Shown here: one piece after another, positions 1 through 6,522 of the stretch | How positions within the stretch are numbered: position 1 is the first letter of the stretch | How the letters are laid out: the number at the start of each line of letters is the position of its first letter | Source of the DNA: Anaerolineae bacterium | GTDB lineage: Bacteria > Chloroflexota > Anaerolineae > B4-G1 > SLSP01 | Assembly: GCA_021159805.1 (NCBI GenBank) | Contig: JAGHDT010000341.1 | Coordinates: 1 to 7,384, forward strand | Length of the DNA stretch: 7,384 bases | Reading direction: 5' to 3' | Program-made: the position numbers and the translations under genes | Notes under the pieces: generated by a model | Database searches by the model: none | Told to the model about the DNA's origin: nothing | The model's input: the letters and a program-made list of their open reading frames with translations, nothing else

Positions 1-143
1 GTCCAGATATGGATGGCATTGGAGTTGGCGAAGTCATCCTCCGGTATGATCTCGGTTCCCGGGCGCTTGAGATCCTCTATGGCACAGTCGTATCGGTCGG
101 CCCATTTCCTGAAAACAGCAGTTTCGAAGGTCTGCCGATCCAT
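1..143 (-). CDS. 5' part of a protein gene, possibly GNAT-type N-acetyltransferase (runs off left edge)
   Basis: An open frame starts with ATG immediately after the TAG stop of the FAD oxidoreductase gene, with no base between them. It stays open for 47 codons to the window edge. The protein begins MDRQTFETAVFRKWADRYDC and later contains a DLKRPGTEIIP stretch. A GAGG Shine-Dalgarno core lies 8 bases upstream (152-155), inside the end of the preceding gene, which supports this start and suggests translational coupling. The N-terminal pattern, a short helix followed by an 'RPGT-x-x-x-P' segment and a strand-like region, resembles the N-terminal part of some GNAT-family acetyltransferases. That resemblance is from memory, and the acetyl-CoA-binding motif would lie outside the window. 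The gene is probable from spacing and ribosome-binding site; the family is only a suggestion. Confidence 0.6.
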   Translation of the reverse strand, partial: MDRQTFETAVFRKWADRYDCAIEDLKRPGTEIIPEDDFANSNAIHIW

Positions 144-1433
144 CTAGACAGCCTCACTGCCGTCCATTGTGGGCACGATGGCATCGTGCTCCTTGAGCAG
201 GGCGCGAATTGCCTCGATGGGCACATCCCGTGAGGGGACCCCCATCTTGACGCCAAGTGCGGCGGCTGCACCGACTGCCTGGCCCATCGCCATGCACGAC
301 GCCTCAACGCGCAGTGCCGAGTGTGCCAGCCGATCGCTGGATATCGATCTGCCGGCCACGAGCAGGCGCTTGCTCCCCTTGGGGATCAGTGAACCCAGGG
401 GGATCGTGGGAACGCGTCGTGCCGGGATAAACTCCTGTTCCACACCGTGTTCGGTGTGAACGTCGATGAAGTAAAGGGTATAGCATACGGCATCGTCGAA
501 GATCCGGCCGGAGATGTAGTCGTCATAGGTGATCTTGGTCTCGCCCACGATGCGGTAGGTCTCCCGGACAGCGGCTATTGGATAGAGCTTGTCCAAGGTG
601 GCCTGCTCGCAGCCCGGTAGCGTGCGGACGAAGCGCAGCAGACGCAGCACCGCGCGCCGGCCTTTGACATTGGCCGAACTCTGGGTCACCGCTGTGGTCG
701 AGTCTGCGCCGAAGATGTGCTGCTGGTTGACTCCCCGGGCCCGCAGGAACTCGATGAATAGCCGGTCCTCCGCACGCCAGAAGTCACCCGGTTGCAGGTC
801 GCCGTCCTGCATCGCGGCCTCAAAGTGCTCTTGCACGACCTCAACGTCGAGGTCATCCGCGTTGTAGCCGCACAGCCGGAATTCCAATGTTCCGGGCTGG
901 CGGAGTTCCCCCCGTTCCCGTGGCAGGTCGAGGATACCGACAGCATCGGCATCACCCGTGCAGTCGATCACCTCGCGCGCCAGGGTCTTGCGAAGTATGC
1001 CTTTCCCGACGCTCTGCACGCTCCACCCGCCGGGGTAACGCTCGATATCGTTCAGGATCTCGTGATAGTGCACGTCAATGCCGGCTTCCAGGGCGGCTTC
1101 CTCGGCTACCAGAGCATAGACGGCTGGATTGATTGGAATGTGATAGCTGGGGCGCAGTGGATTGCGTCGGCTGAAATCGGGCCACGGCGTGTTATCCAGC
1201 GCCTTGGTCTGGAGAACGAGCTCCCAGCCGATCCCGGCGATGATCTGCCTGTCGGGGCTGAAGAAGTAGGCAGGGGCAGAGACACCGCCGGTCGTGATGG
1301 TCCCGCCCAGTTGGCCGGCCATCTCGACGATGGCTGTCTTCGCACCGGCGCGTGCTGCCTGGAGCGCAGCGATCACGCCCGCGGTTCCCCCACCAACCAC
1401 AAGAACATCAACGTCGTCTTGAAGGATTTCCAC
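144..1433 (-). CDS. FAD-dependent oxidoreductase (FAD_oxidored family)
   Basis: This is a 429-residue predicted flavoprotein. A Rossmann dinucleotide-binding motif, VLVVGGGTAG, lies at residues 10-19 and is followed by a helix and an acidic residue (E37, in VEMAGQLGG) at the end of the second strand, the usual ribose contact. A second FAD signature, DCTGDADA, is at 157-164. A C-terminal block at 357-397 contains LLVAGRSISSD and a Gly/Ala-rich MGQAVGAAAALG helix. These are typical of the FAD_oxidored family (Pfam PF12831), whose members oxidise mostly unknown small molecules. No signal peptide or membrane segment is visible, so it is probably cytoplasmic. The start is GTG, with GAGG 6 bases upstream inside the end of the helicase gene, whose stop codon lies 3 bases before this start. 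Tight spacing on both sides implies co-transcription. The substrate is unknown; proximity to a sialidase-like gene weakly suggests carbohydrate-related metabolism. Confidence 0.9.
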   Translation of the reverse strand: MEILQDDVDVLVVGGGTAGVIAALQAARAGAKTAIVEMAGQLGGTITTGGVSAPAYFFSPDRQIIAGIGWELVLQTKALDNTPWPDFSRRNPLRPSYHIPINPAVYALVAEEAALEAGIDVHYHEILNDIERYPGGWSVQSVGKGILRKTLAREVIDCTGDADAVGILDLPRERGELRQPGTLEFRLCGYNADDLDVEVVQEHFEAAMQDGDLQPGDFWRAEDRLFIEFLRARGVNQQHIFGADSTTAVTQSSANVKGRRAVLRLLRFVRTLPGCEQATLDKLYPIAAVRETYRIVGETKITYDDYISGRIFDDAVCYTLYFIDVHTEHGVEQEFIPARRVPTIPLGSLIPKGSKRLLVAGRSISSDRLAHSALRVEASCMAMGQAVGAAAALGVKMGVPSRDVPIEAIRALLKEHDAIVPTMDGSEAV

Positions 1434-1436
1434 TGA

Positions 1437-4400
1437 TTACCTCGCTCGTGTTGTATCTGCTGCCGGCGGGTGGGTTCGATCCTGGGCTGCACTCGGCCGT
1501 CTTGACAGATAGGCTCTAACCACACCAAGGATTTCCTGGCCGTAGGATTCGAGTTTCCGGGACCCAATGCCCTTTATCGCAAGTAACGCCTCAAGTGTCT
1601 GGGGCTGTTGGGTCGCAATGCGATGCACGACCTGTTGGTGCAGGATCTGGAAGGGTGGCACGCCCCGTTGGCGTGCTTGCGCCACACGCCAGTTGCTGAG
1701 CAGATCGAAGAGTGACTGCTGTTCCCACTTCTGCCCGTTTTCTGGGGGCAGTGTGATGCGCAGCGGCTGTGCTCGGACCAGCGCTTCCAGCCGGGCGGGT
1801 TCGCGGAGCGCTTTCCTTCCCAACCGCGTGATATCCAGCACGATGCCGCCGTGGTCCAACTGGCGCGGCTGAAGGAACCTGGCTTCTTCCAGCTCGCCGA
1901 TCAAGTCCAGTATGGCACTCCTGGACCTGTACGACAGAACCCCGAAGCCTGGATAATCCCGTCCTTTGGCCGGAGCATCGCGGTCCCCGCGCAAGATCCG
2001 ACTCAGACTGACCTTGCCCCAACTCCAGGGGGCCCTGGCGGCACAGTCGAGGATTGCTATGAGCTGTTCTTCCTGGGGCGGCAGCGCGGTTGCGGTATCC
2101 TGTGGAACAGCGATGCAGTTGTCGCAGGCTTTGCAGGATGCAATCCGGCGTCCACCCAGATATGCATTCAGGTGCCCGTGCCGGCAGCGACGTGTTCTCA
2201 CGTATGAGGTGATCTCGGCAATTCGTTGCACCTGAAGTGTCTCGAAACGTTCCAGCCACTGGTTGATCCGTGCGGCGATGTCGTCAGGGACGGGATGACG
2301 GGTCAGTAGCATATCGCGTCCGGAGAAACGGTAGCTGAGATGGCCTTGATCGGACCACGCGAGGATCTGGCTTTCGATCTCCTTCGGTGATAGGCCTATG
2401 CTGTCGGCTGCATCCACCAGGTTGACCCGCACCCACCTGTGCAGCTGCAGATGTGCTGCTTCGAAGTACGCAGCCAGATGTCCATTCCCCTGGGGGTCTG
2501 ACTCGCGAGGGCTGTGGTTCGCTCGAATGAGTGCTGCTCGCGGGATGTCGGGGCCGCGCTCGAGGAGCTCATTCTCCTCAAGGATGCTGATGGCGACCCG
2601 GACACGGGTCCCGTCAACCTGAAGCTCACGCTCCAGATCTCCTCTCGCGATGTTGCCGGCCTCTCTGGGACCGAGGTGACGGAGCACGGCGGCGTAGACG
2701 GAACGCAGGAAGTCGAGCGTGGGGAGGTCACGCCGCATCCGGCGCGTCATAATGCCACGATCTGCGCTTGAAACCATCAACAGACAGCGCGCCGGTAGCC
2801 CATCCCGTCCGGCGCGCCCGGCCTCCTGGTAGTAGGATTCCAGCGAGGCCGGTGGCATATAGTGCACGACGAAACGGATATCCGGTTTGTCGATGCCCAT
2901 TCCGAAAGCAATCGTGGCGACCATCACACGCGTCTGCCCGGCCATAAATGCTTCCTGCACTTCGGCGCGATTCTGGATCCCGGCGTGGTAGTGGGCCGCG
3001 TTAACTCCTTGCTCACGGAGCATCGTGGCCAGCTGCTCGCACCGGGCGCGTGTATCGGCGTAGACGATCCCGCTGCCGGTGGTGTTCTTACAGAAGGCCA
3101 CGAGCCGGCCCAGTTTCGAGTCCTTGTTGGCGGCCCGGAAGACCTCCAGTTGCAGGTTCAGCCGTGCGAAGTCTCCGGTGACGATCGCCATCGGTTGGTC
3201 AGGGCTCAGGTGCCGGACGATGTCGAGTCGCACTCTGGGCGGCGCTGTGGCTGTCAGCGCCAGGATAGGTGGCTCTCCCAACACGTGCCAGGCATCTCTC
3301 AGCTTGAGGTAGTCTGGGCGAAAATCGTGACCCCAGACACTCACGCAGTGGGCTTCATCAACAACCAGCCGGTTCACGCTGACACGTCGTAGCGCGTGGA
3401 GGAAGGCGGGCTGGCGCAGCCTTTCCGGCGCAGCATAGAGCAGGCGGTACTCGCCCTGGGCCGCGCGATCCAGGCGGCGTCTTAGAGTGTCGCCGTCGAG
3501 ACTGCTGTTGATGGTTGTGGCGCGGTCCCGTATGAGGTCGGGCAGGGAGTCCACCTGGTCCTTCATCAGCGCGATCAGCGGAGAGATAACCAGCGTTACG
3601 CCATCGTCCGATAGCATCGCCGGCACCTGGTAGCACAGGGATTTTCCGCCGCCGGTCGGGAGTACGGTCAGGGCATTGTTGCCGCGCAACACGTGCGCCA
3701 TCGTCTCCATCTGCCCGGGGAGGAATTTACCGAAGCCGAACATATCGTGAACTGCCTGGGTCACGCGACGCTGCTCAGCTGGTGTGACCACAATCCTGGG
3801 ACCCGAGTCCAGGTTGGCGGCAACCGTTGAGATGGGTGCATCCGTCGGGTCGTGATGTGGTGCGGATGACTGTGGTGTTGTTGCCGGCATCTCGCCGAAG
3901 CTTCTCTTGAGTTCATCGAGCTCGTGGGTGTAGCGTGCGCCGATAGCTTCGTCGATTTCGTGCACGTGCGTCTGCTCATCACTGGCGACGAAATACTCAC
4001 GGAGTCTTCGCAGGTACGAAATCGGCAACTCTTCAGGAGTTTCCACTGTGGCCAAGAGACTGACGGCATAGCCACTGGCCGATACAAAGTCCTCCTGTGC
4101 CTGATGGAGGCGCATCATACCCAGCAGGTAGCCACGCCGCGATGCGCTGACCAGACCGACGCGTTGGTAGGCTGCCAGCGCAGCTTGCATATCCCCCTTG
4201 GCCAGCGCCACCTCTGCAGCGACATACGAGGTCGTGGGACGGTCCGGTTCCGTCTCACACAGGGCTTTAGCGATACGGCAAGCTGCGTCGATCTCCCCGG
4301 CTGCGAGGTGGACGCGTGCCATCAGCGCCTGGGCACTCAAGCCGCTCTTCAGCTTCAGCCGTTGTTGCATAAGGCTGACGGCCTCCGGGAAGCGTCCCTC

Positions 4401-4607
4401 GATCACCAGCGCTTTGACCCGCAAGTCGCGAAGCGATACCAGGCCGGGTTTCTTTGCCAGAAGATCGTCAAGGCAGGTATGGAGCAGAGCCAGGTGTTCC
4501 CAACGGAGGAGGAAGTTCAGCAATCGGCTGCGCTCATTGCTACCCAGTTGCGGTACTTCGGCGGCCGCTAGCCCAAGCTCAGCCGGCATGTCGAAGTCGG
4601 ATCTCAT
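1437..4607 (-). CDS. RecQ-family ATP-dependent DNA helicase with TPR-like N-terminal extension
   Basis: Predicted 3'-5' DNA helicase of 1056 residues; standard RecQ proteins are about 600. Residues 25-240 form repeated amphipathic helix pairs resembling TPRs. The helicase core follows: motif 0 (FGFGKFLPGQ, 290-299), Walker A (LPTGGGKS, 316-323), motif Ia (SPLIALMKDQ, 342-351), DEAH box (417-420), aromatic-rich loop (SVWGHDFRPDY, 423-433), motif III (LALTATA, 449-455), motif V (TIAFGMGIDKPD, 565-576) and motif VI (QEAGRAGRDG, 594-603). About 205 residues then precede a RecQ zinc site with the classical spacing C808-x16-C825-x2-C828-x2-C831. A winged-helix-like region (840-935) and an HRDC domain (966-1034) follow. 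I chose the ATG at 4607, which has AAGGAG 6 bases upstream. A GTG at 4622 would add five residues and overlap the upstream stop. The gene directly follows the dual-OB gene, and the two are likely coupled. Family assignment is secure; cellular role (repair, recombination or defence) is not. Confidence 0.95.
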   Translation of the reverse strand: MRSDFDMPAELGLAAAEVPQLGSNERSRLLNFLLRWEHLALLHTCLDDLLAKKPGLVSLRDLRVKALVIEGRFPEAVSLMQQRLKLKSGLSAQALMARVHLAAGEIDAACRIAKALCETEPDRPTTSYVAAEVALAKGDMQAALAAYQRVGLVSASRRGYLLGMMRLHQAQEDFVSASGYAVSLLATVETPEELPISYLRRLREYFVASDEQTHVHEIDEAIGARYTHELDELKRSFGEMPATTPQSSAPHHDPTDAPISTVAANLDSGPRIVVTPAEQRRVTQAVHDMFGFGKFLPGQMETMAHVLRGNNALTVLPTGGGKSLCYQVPAMLSDDGVTLVISPLIALMKDQVDSLPDLIRDRATTINSSLDGDTLRRRLDRAAQGEYRLLYAAPERLRQPAFLHALRRVSVNRLVVDEAHCVSVWGHDFRPDYLKLRDAWHVLGEPPILALTATAPPRVRLDIVRHLSPDQPMAIVTGDFARLNLQLEVFRAANKDSKLGRLVAFCKNTTGSGIVYADTRARCEQLATMLREQGVNAAHYHAGIQNRAEVQEAFMAGQTRVMVATIAFGMGIDKPDIRFVVHYMPPASLESYYQEAGRAGRDGLPARCLLMVSSADRGIMTRRMRRDLPTLDFLRSVYAAVLRHLGPREAGNIARGDLERELQVDGTRVRVAISILEENELLERGPDIPRAALIRANHSPRESDPQGNGHLAAYFEAAHLQLHRWVRVNLVDAADSIGLSPKEIESQILAWSDQGHLSYRFSGRDMLLTRHPVPDDIAARINQWLERFETLQVQRIAEITSYVRTRRCRHGHLNAYLGGRRIASCKACDNCIAVPQDTATALPPQEEQLIAILDCAARAPWSWGKVSLSRILRGDRDAPAKGRDYPGFGVLSYRSRSAILDLIGELEEARFLQPRQLDHGGIVLDITRLGRKALREPARLEALVRAQPLRITLPPENGQKWEQQSLFDLLSNWRVAQARQRGVPPFQILHQQVVHRIATQQPQTLEALLAIKGIGSRKLESYGQEILGVVRAYLSRRPSAAQDRTHPPAADTTRAR

Positions 4608-4613
4608 TGATGT

Positions 4614-4619
4614 CTCCTT
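4614..4619 (-). promoter_or_regulatory. Ribosome-binding site of the helicase gene
   Basis: AAGGAG lies 6 bases before the ATG at 4607. Its first two bases sit at the stop of the dual-OB gene (TGAAGGAG). This near-ideal spacing favours the ATG over the upstream GTG (4622), for which no ribosome-binding site is apparent in the correct place. It also suggests that ribosomes ending the dual-OB gene can reinitiate on the helicase. Confidence 0.7.
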
Positions 4620-5347
4620 CACAGGCAGGTGGGATCGATGTCGGCGCTATAGTCGGGAACGACGTGTACCGCGTGCACAAGCGGCCAGAACTCGCCCTGC
4701 CACTTGCGGCTCAGTCCTATCGTCAGGTATATTGCCTGCGCTTGCAGGCGTTCCATCAGAGCTTCGTTGCTTAGCCTTATGTGATCATCCTTGTCGCCAA
4801 GCCAACAGCGTCCCAGGGCTCGCCATTTTAGATCGGTCACCGAGACACCTCGGGCACTCTGCGCCTTGGGATCCTGAACATCTCCCGGCAGTGTGAATCC
4901 CATACGGGCGTGATATCTCCCTGAGTACCGGTCGAGTGAGAACGATACCCATACCTGTGTGGGTGCGACCAGACCCAGCGATCGAGAGTGATGAATCAGT
5001 ATCTCCTCTGGTGCCTGATCCAGGTAGCGCGGAAAGAATGCCGCGCGCTTGTCACCCTCCAGACGTCGAATCAGTTTGGGACGGTTGTGGACGAAGTCGA
5101 CGACCCAATCCTCGATGTGGGGCGGGTCAGGACGCGGCACGTCGAGTGGCAACTCGATAACGTCGCAGCATTGGATCAAGTACCCGCTGCTATCCATCAT
5201 ATCACCGGGTAACACCGTGTCGAAATCTCGCACCGGACGCACCCAGCACAGGCCGGTAGTGGCTGCTCGCTCACAGGTGAAGCCGGCAGTGCAGATCCCG
5301 CTCAGCATCTGGGTCATCGCCAATATGAGGATCTCTTGAGTAGGCAT
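4619..5347 (-). CDS. Putative dual-OB-fold domain protein (predicted nucleic-acid binder)
   Basis: A 242-residue protein with no signal peptide, membrane segment or enzymatic motif that I can recognise. It begins with a short hydrophobic strand (EILILAMTQML, 5-15) and a segment GLCWVRPVRD (32-41). A middle part has alternating polar and hydrophobic stretches (D73-V86). The C-terminal half holds VSVTDLKWRALG (168-179) and LTIGLSRKWQGEFWPLVHAV (208-227). The strand-rich pattern, the R-P-V element near the start, the V-T-D motif and the L-x-x-GLSR ending match my recollection of the dual-OB-containing domain family, two tandem OB folds thought to contact nucleic acid in prokaryotic conflict and repair loci. 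The ATG start has GGAGG 6 bases upstream (5354-5358). The gene runs directly into the helicase gene, so the protein may load or guide the helicase (inference). Family membership needs a profile search; the gene itself is certain. Confidence 0.75.
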   Translation of the reverse strand: MPTQEILILAMTQMLSGICTAGFTCERAATTGLCWVRPVRDFDTVLPGDMMDSSGYLIQCCDVIELPLDVPRPDPPHIEDWVVDFVHNRPKLIRRLEGDKRAAFFPRYLDQAPEEILIHHSRSLGLVAPTQVWVSFSLDRYSGRYHARMGFTLPGDVQDPKAQSARGVSVTDLKWRALGRCWLGDKDDHIRLSNEALMERLQAQAIYLTIGLSRKWQGEFWPLVHAVHVVPDYSADIDPTCL

Positions 5348-5450
5348 CGTGCGCCTCCAATGCGTCTCGGGCTGCAGCCATTGTCGATTGCCCCCAGGGC
5401 TGCTGCTATCTTGGCATTCTCCTAGTGATGTGTGCGATGCCGGTCTGGTG

Positions 5451-5894
5451 TCAGAGATGAACGATCTTCAGGTCGGGTATGTGCGATGCCCAGTATTCGG
5501 TGACGATGCGCCGGTGGCAGAACTCGGCCGTCGGCTCCGCGCAGAGAAGGCATGGTGCCTGGTAACGTGCCAGAATCTCCTGCCCCACCAGTTCGGCACG
5601 CCGCTCTTTGAGCAGAGCACGGATCTGGTATCGGTACTCGGTCCACTGCTTTTCTTTTCTGCGGTAAGCATCGAAACTAGCGTCTGATGGTGCCAACTGG
5701 GGAAGGTGCTCATAGGCAATGCCGAATCCTTCGGTCAGCAAGAAGGCCAATGTGTCCTTCTTTGTGTAACCGGCCAGGTGGGACGTGTTCCGCAGGCGGA
5801 CGTCGATGACCGCATCCACGCCTGCCTCGCGCAGCTGCCCGATGAATACCGACAGTGGTTTGCGCTGGTAGCCGATGGTATAGATAGTAGCCAT
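5451..5894 (-). CDS. DUF488 family protein (second of two tandem copies)
   Basis: A 147-residue protein covering essentially one complete DUF488 domain. Its motifs run in the family order: YTIGY at 5-9, VIDVRLRNTS at 29-38, YEHLPQLAPS at 61-70 and LLCAEPTAEFCHRR at 116-129. The conserved Asp-Val-Arg and the Cys-Ala-Glu...Cys-His-Arg cluster are the presumed functional residues of the family, whose reaction is not established. The protein appears soluble. The ATG lies 6 bases after the stop of the preceding DUF488 gene. The ribosome-binding site is weak (only TGAG-like), consistent with translational coupling to that gene. In the DVR region it has LRNTS where the neighbouring copy has SRPYS, so the two are diverged and not a recent duplication. 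The usual 'R-x-P-x-S' form is therefore altered here (N at the proline position), which may signal a changed role. Confidence 0.92.
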   Translation of the reverse strand: MATIYTIGYQRKPLSVFIGQLREAGVDAVIDVRLRNTSHLAGYTKKDTLAFLLTEGFGIAYEHLPQLAPSDASFDAYRRKEKQWTEYRYQIRALLKERRAELVGQEILARYQAPCLLCAEPTAEFCHRRIVTEYWASHIPDLKIVHL

Positions 5895-5900
5895 TATGTC

Positions 5901-6401
5901 TCAACCGAACAATGTGAGTTGCTCGGGTTCGAGCGTGCCCTCACTACACGTGCCATCGGGCTGGATGTGGCCCACGGAGATCCCCATATCGAGCAGAGTC
6001 TGTGTGATCAGGAGGTGGCGGTGACACTGGCGGTGGTCGCCCTCGCTGCACATCACCACGATGGTTGGATTTTGTGCCAGCGACAGCAGCTTCTGAATGC
6101 CTGCTTGATAGACAGGCGTCTCTGCCATGCGTCGGTAGTCGGGGCGTTCTTGGCCAGGTCTGTAGAGGGTGGGGTCGGCCGGTTGACCGCCGAGGACATC
6201 CCCCATATAGACGTAATCAATGCCGGCTTCTTCCAGATCGTGCTTCAGAATCTCGCGGTTGAATTGGTGGGCCCACTGGCTGTAGGGCCGGCTGCGCACG
6301 TCGACAAGCGTGGTGATCGTGTACTGATTGAGGGTGGCGATGAAGCTCTCTATGGCATGGTTGCTGTGGCCAATGGTGAAGAGCGTATGGGTCCCGTCCA
6401 T
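5901..6401 (-). CDS. DUF488 family protein with C-terminal clamp-binding-like motif (first of two copies)
   Basis: A 166-residue DUF488 domain protein. The family motifs are clear: FTIGHSNH at 8-15, LVDVRSRPYS at 32-41, YMGDVLGG at 65-72 and VMCSEGDHRQCHRH at 116-129. The CSE...CHR cluster and the DVR-x-R-P-x-S segment are intact. The last residues, EQLTLFG, contain QLTLF (161-165), which fits the bacterial beta-sliding-clamp consensus (QL[S/D]LF-like) on a tail outside the domain core. I chose the ATG at 6401 because a complete GGAGGTGAT lies just before it. A longer frame from GTG at 6467 adds 22 residues of non-domain sequence and has no ribosome-binding site. The gene is the first of the DUF488/DUF488/dual-OB/helicase series and is followed by its paralogue after 6 bases. 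Family assignment is strong; biochemical function is unknown. Confidence 0.93.
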   Translation of the reverse strand: MDGTHTLFTIGHSNHAIESFIATLNQYTITTLVDVRSRPYSQWAHQFNREILKHDLEEAGIDYVYMGDVLGGQPADPTLYRPGQERPDYRRMAETPVYQAGIQKLLSLAQNPTIVVMCSEGDHRQCHRHLLITQTLLDMGISVGHIQPDGTCSEGTLEPEQLTLFG

Positions 6402-6410
6402 ATCACCTCC
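6402..6410 (-). promoter_or_regulatory. Strong ribosome-binding site of the first DUF488 gene
   Basis: GGAGGTGAT is fully complementary to the 3' end of bacterial 16S rRNA and abuts the ATG at 6401. The GGAGG core is 4 bases from the start, slightly short but workable. It decides the start of this gene against the upstream GTG at 6467. Confidence 0.7.
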
Positions 6411-6441
6411 AGATCGTGCTCTGAGATGGGTGCCGGTGGGT

Positions 6442-6461
6442 GTGAGCCTCACGTGTCTCAC
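6442..6461. repeat. Short inverted repeat in the leader before the DUF488 gene
   Basis: On the plus strand GTGAG (6442-6446) is followed by two copies of its complement, CTCAC (6448-6452 and 6457-6461), with a CACGTG palindrome between (6450-6455). The outer pair could form a 5-bp stem with a 10-base loop. There is no following T-run, so it is not an intrinsic terminator. It lies between the proposed promoter and the ribosome-binding site and could be an operator or leader hairpin. The arms are short and may be chance. Confidence 0.25.
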
Positions 6462-6494
6462 CGTCACGCAAGGAAACCGGGTGTTGTTCGAGAT

Positions 6495-6522
6495 ATTGTA
6501 GACCTAAATCAGCGCCCGCCAA
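6495..6522 (-). promoter_or_regulatory. Possible sigma-70-type promoter for the DUF488-helicase series
   Basis: Read on the minus strand, TTGGCG (6517-6522; 4 of 6 matches to TTGACA) is separated by 16 bases from TACAAT (6495-6500; 5 of 6 matches to TATAAT). It sits across the end of the sialidase gene, about 90 bases before the first DUF488 start. This is the only gap upstream of the central block where a promoter would be expected. A match of this quality can arise by chance. Confidence 0.35.

Noticed and set aside
792..1436. Plus-strand open frame of 214 codons
   Set aside because: It lies entirely antisense to the FAD oxidoreductase, whose protein shows clear family motifs; long antisense frames are expected at this G+C content.
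1688..1708. QQSLF in the helicase as a second clamp-binding motif
   Set aside because: The LF belongs to the conserved first helix of the HRDC domain (LFDLLSNWR), so the match is probably structural and not an exposed clamp peptide.
1591..2259. Minus-strand 222-codon frame inside the helicase gene
   Set aside because: It is an alternative frame within the RQC/HRDC coding region, which has intact zinc-site and HRDC motifs; its translation is low-complexity and typical of a shadow frame.
3924..4896. Plus-strand open frames of 215 and 232 codons opposite the helicase start
   Set aside because: They are antisense to the TPR region and dual-OB gene, show no recognisable motifs and overlap each other; taken as shadows of the minus-strand genes.
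5359..5450. Possible terminator hairpin between the second DUF488 gene and the dual-OB gene
   Set aside because: GCAGCC and GGCTGC could pair across an 18-base loop, but no T-run follows in either direction, and the gap holds no convincing promoter.
6402..6467. 22-residue N-terminal extension of the first DUF488 protein from GTG at 6467
   Set aside because: No ribosome-binding site precedes that GTG, the added residues are outside the domain, and a full GGAGGTGAT stands immediately before the ATG at 6401.
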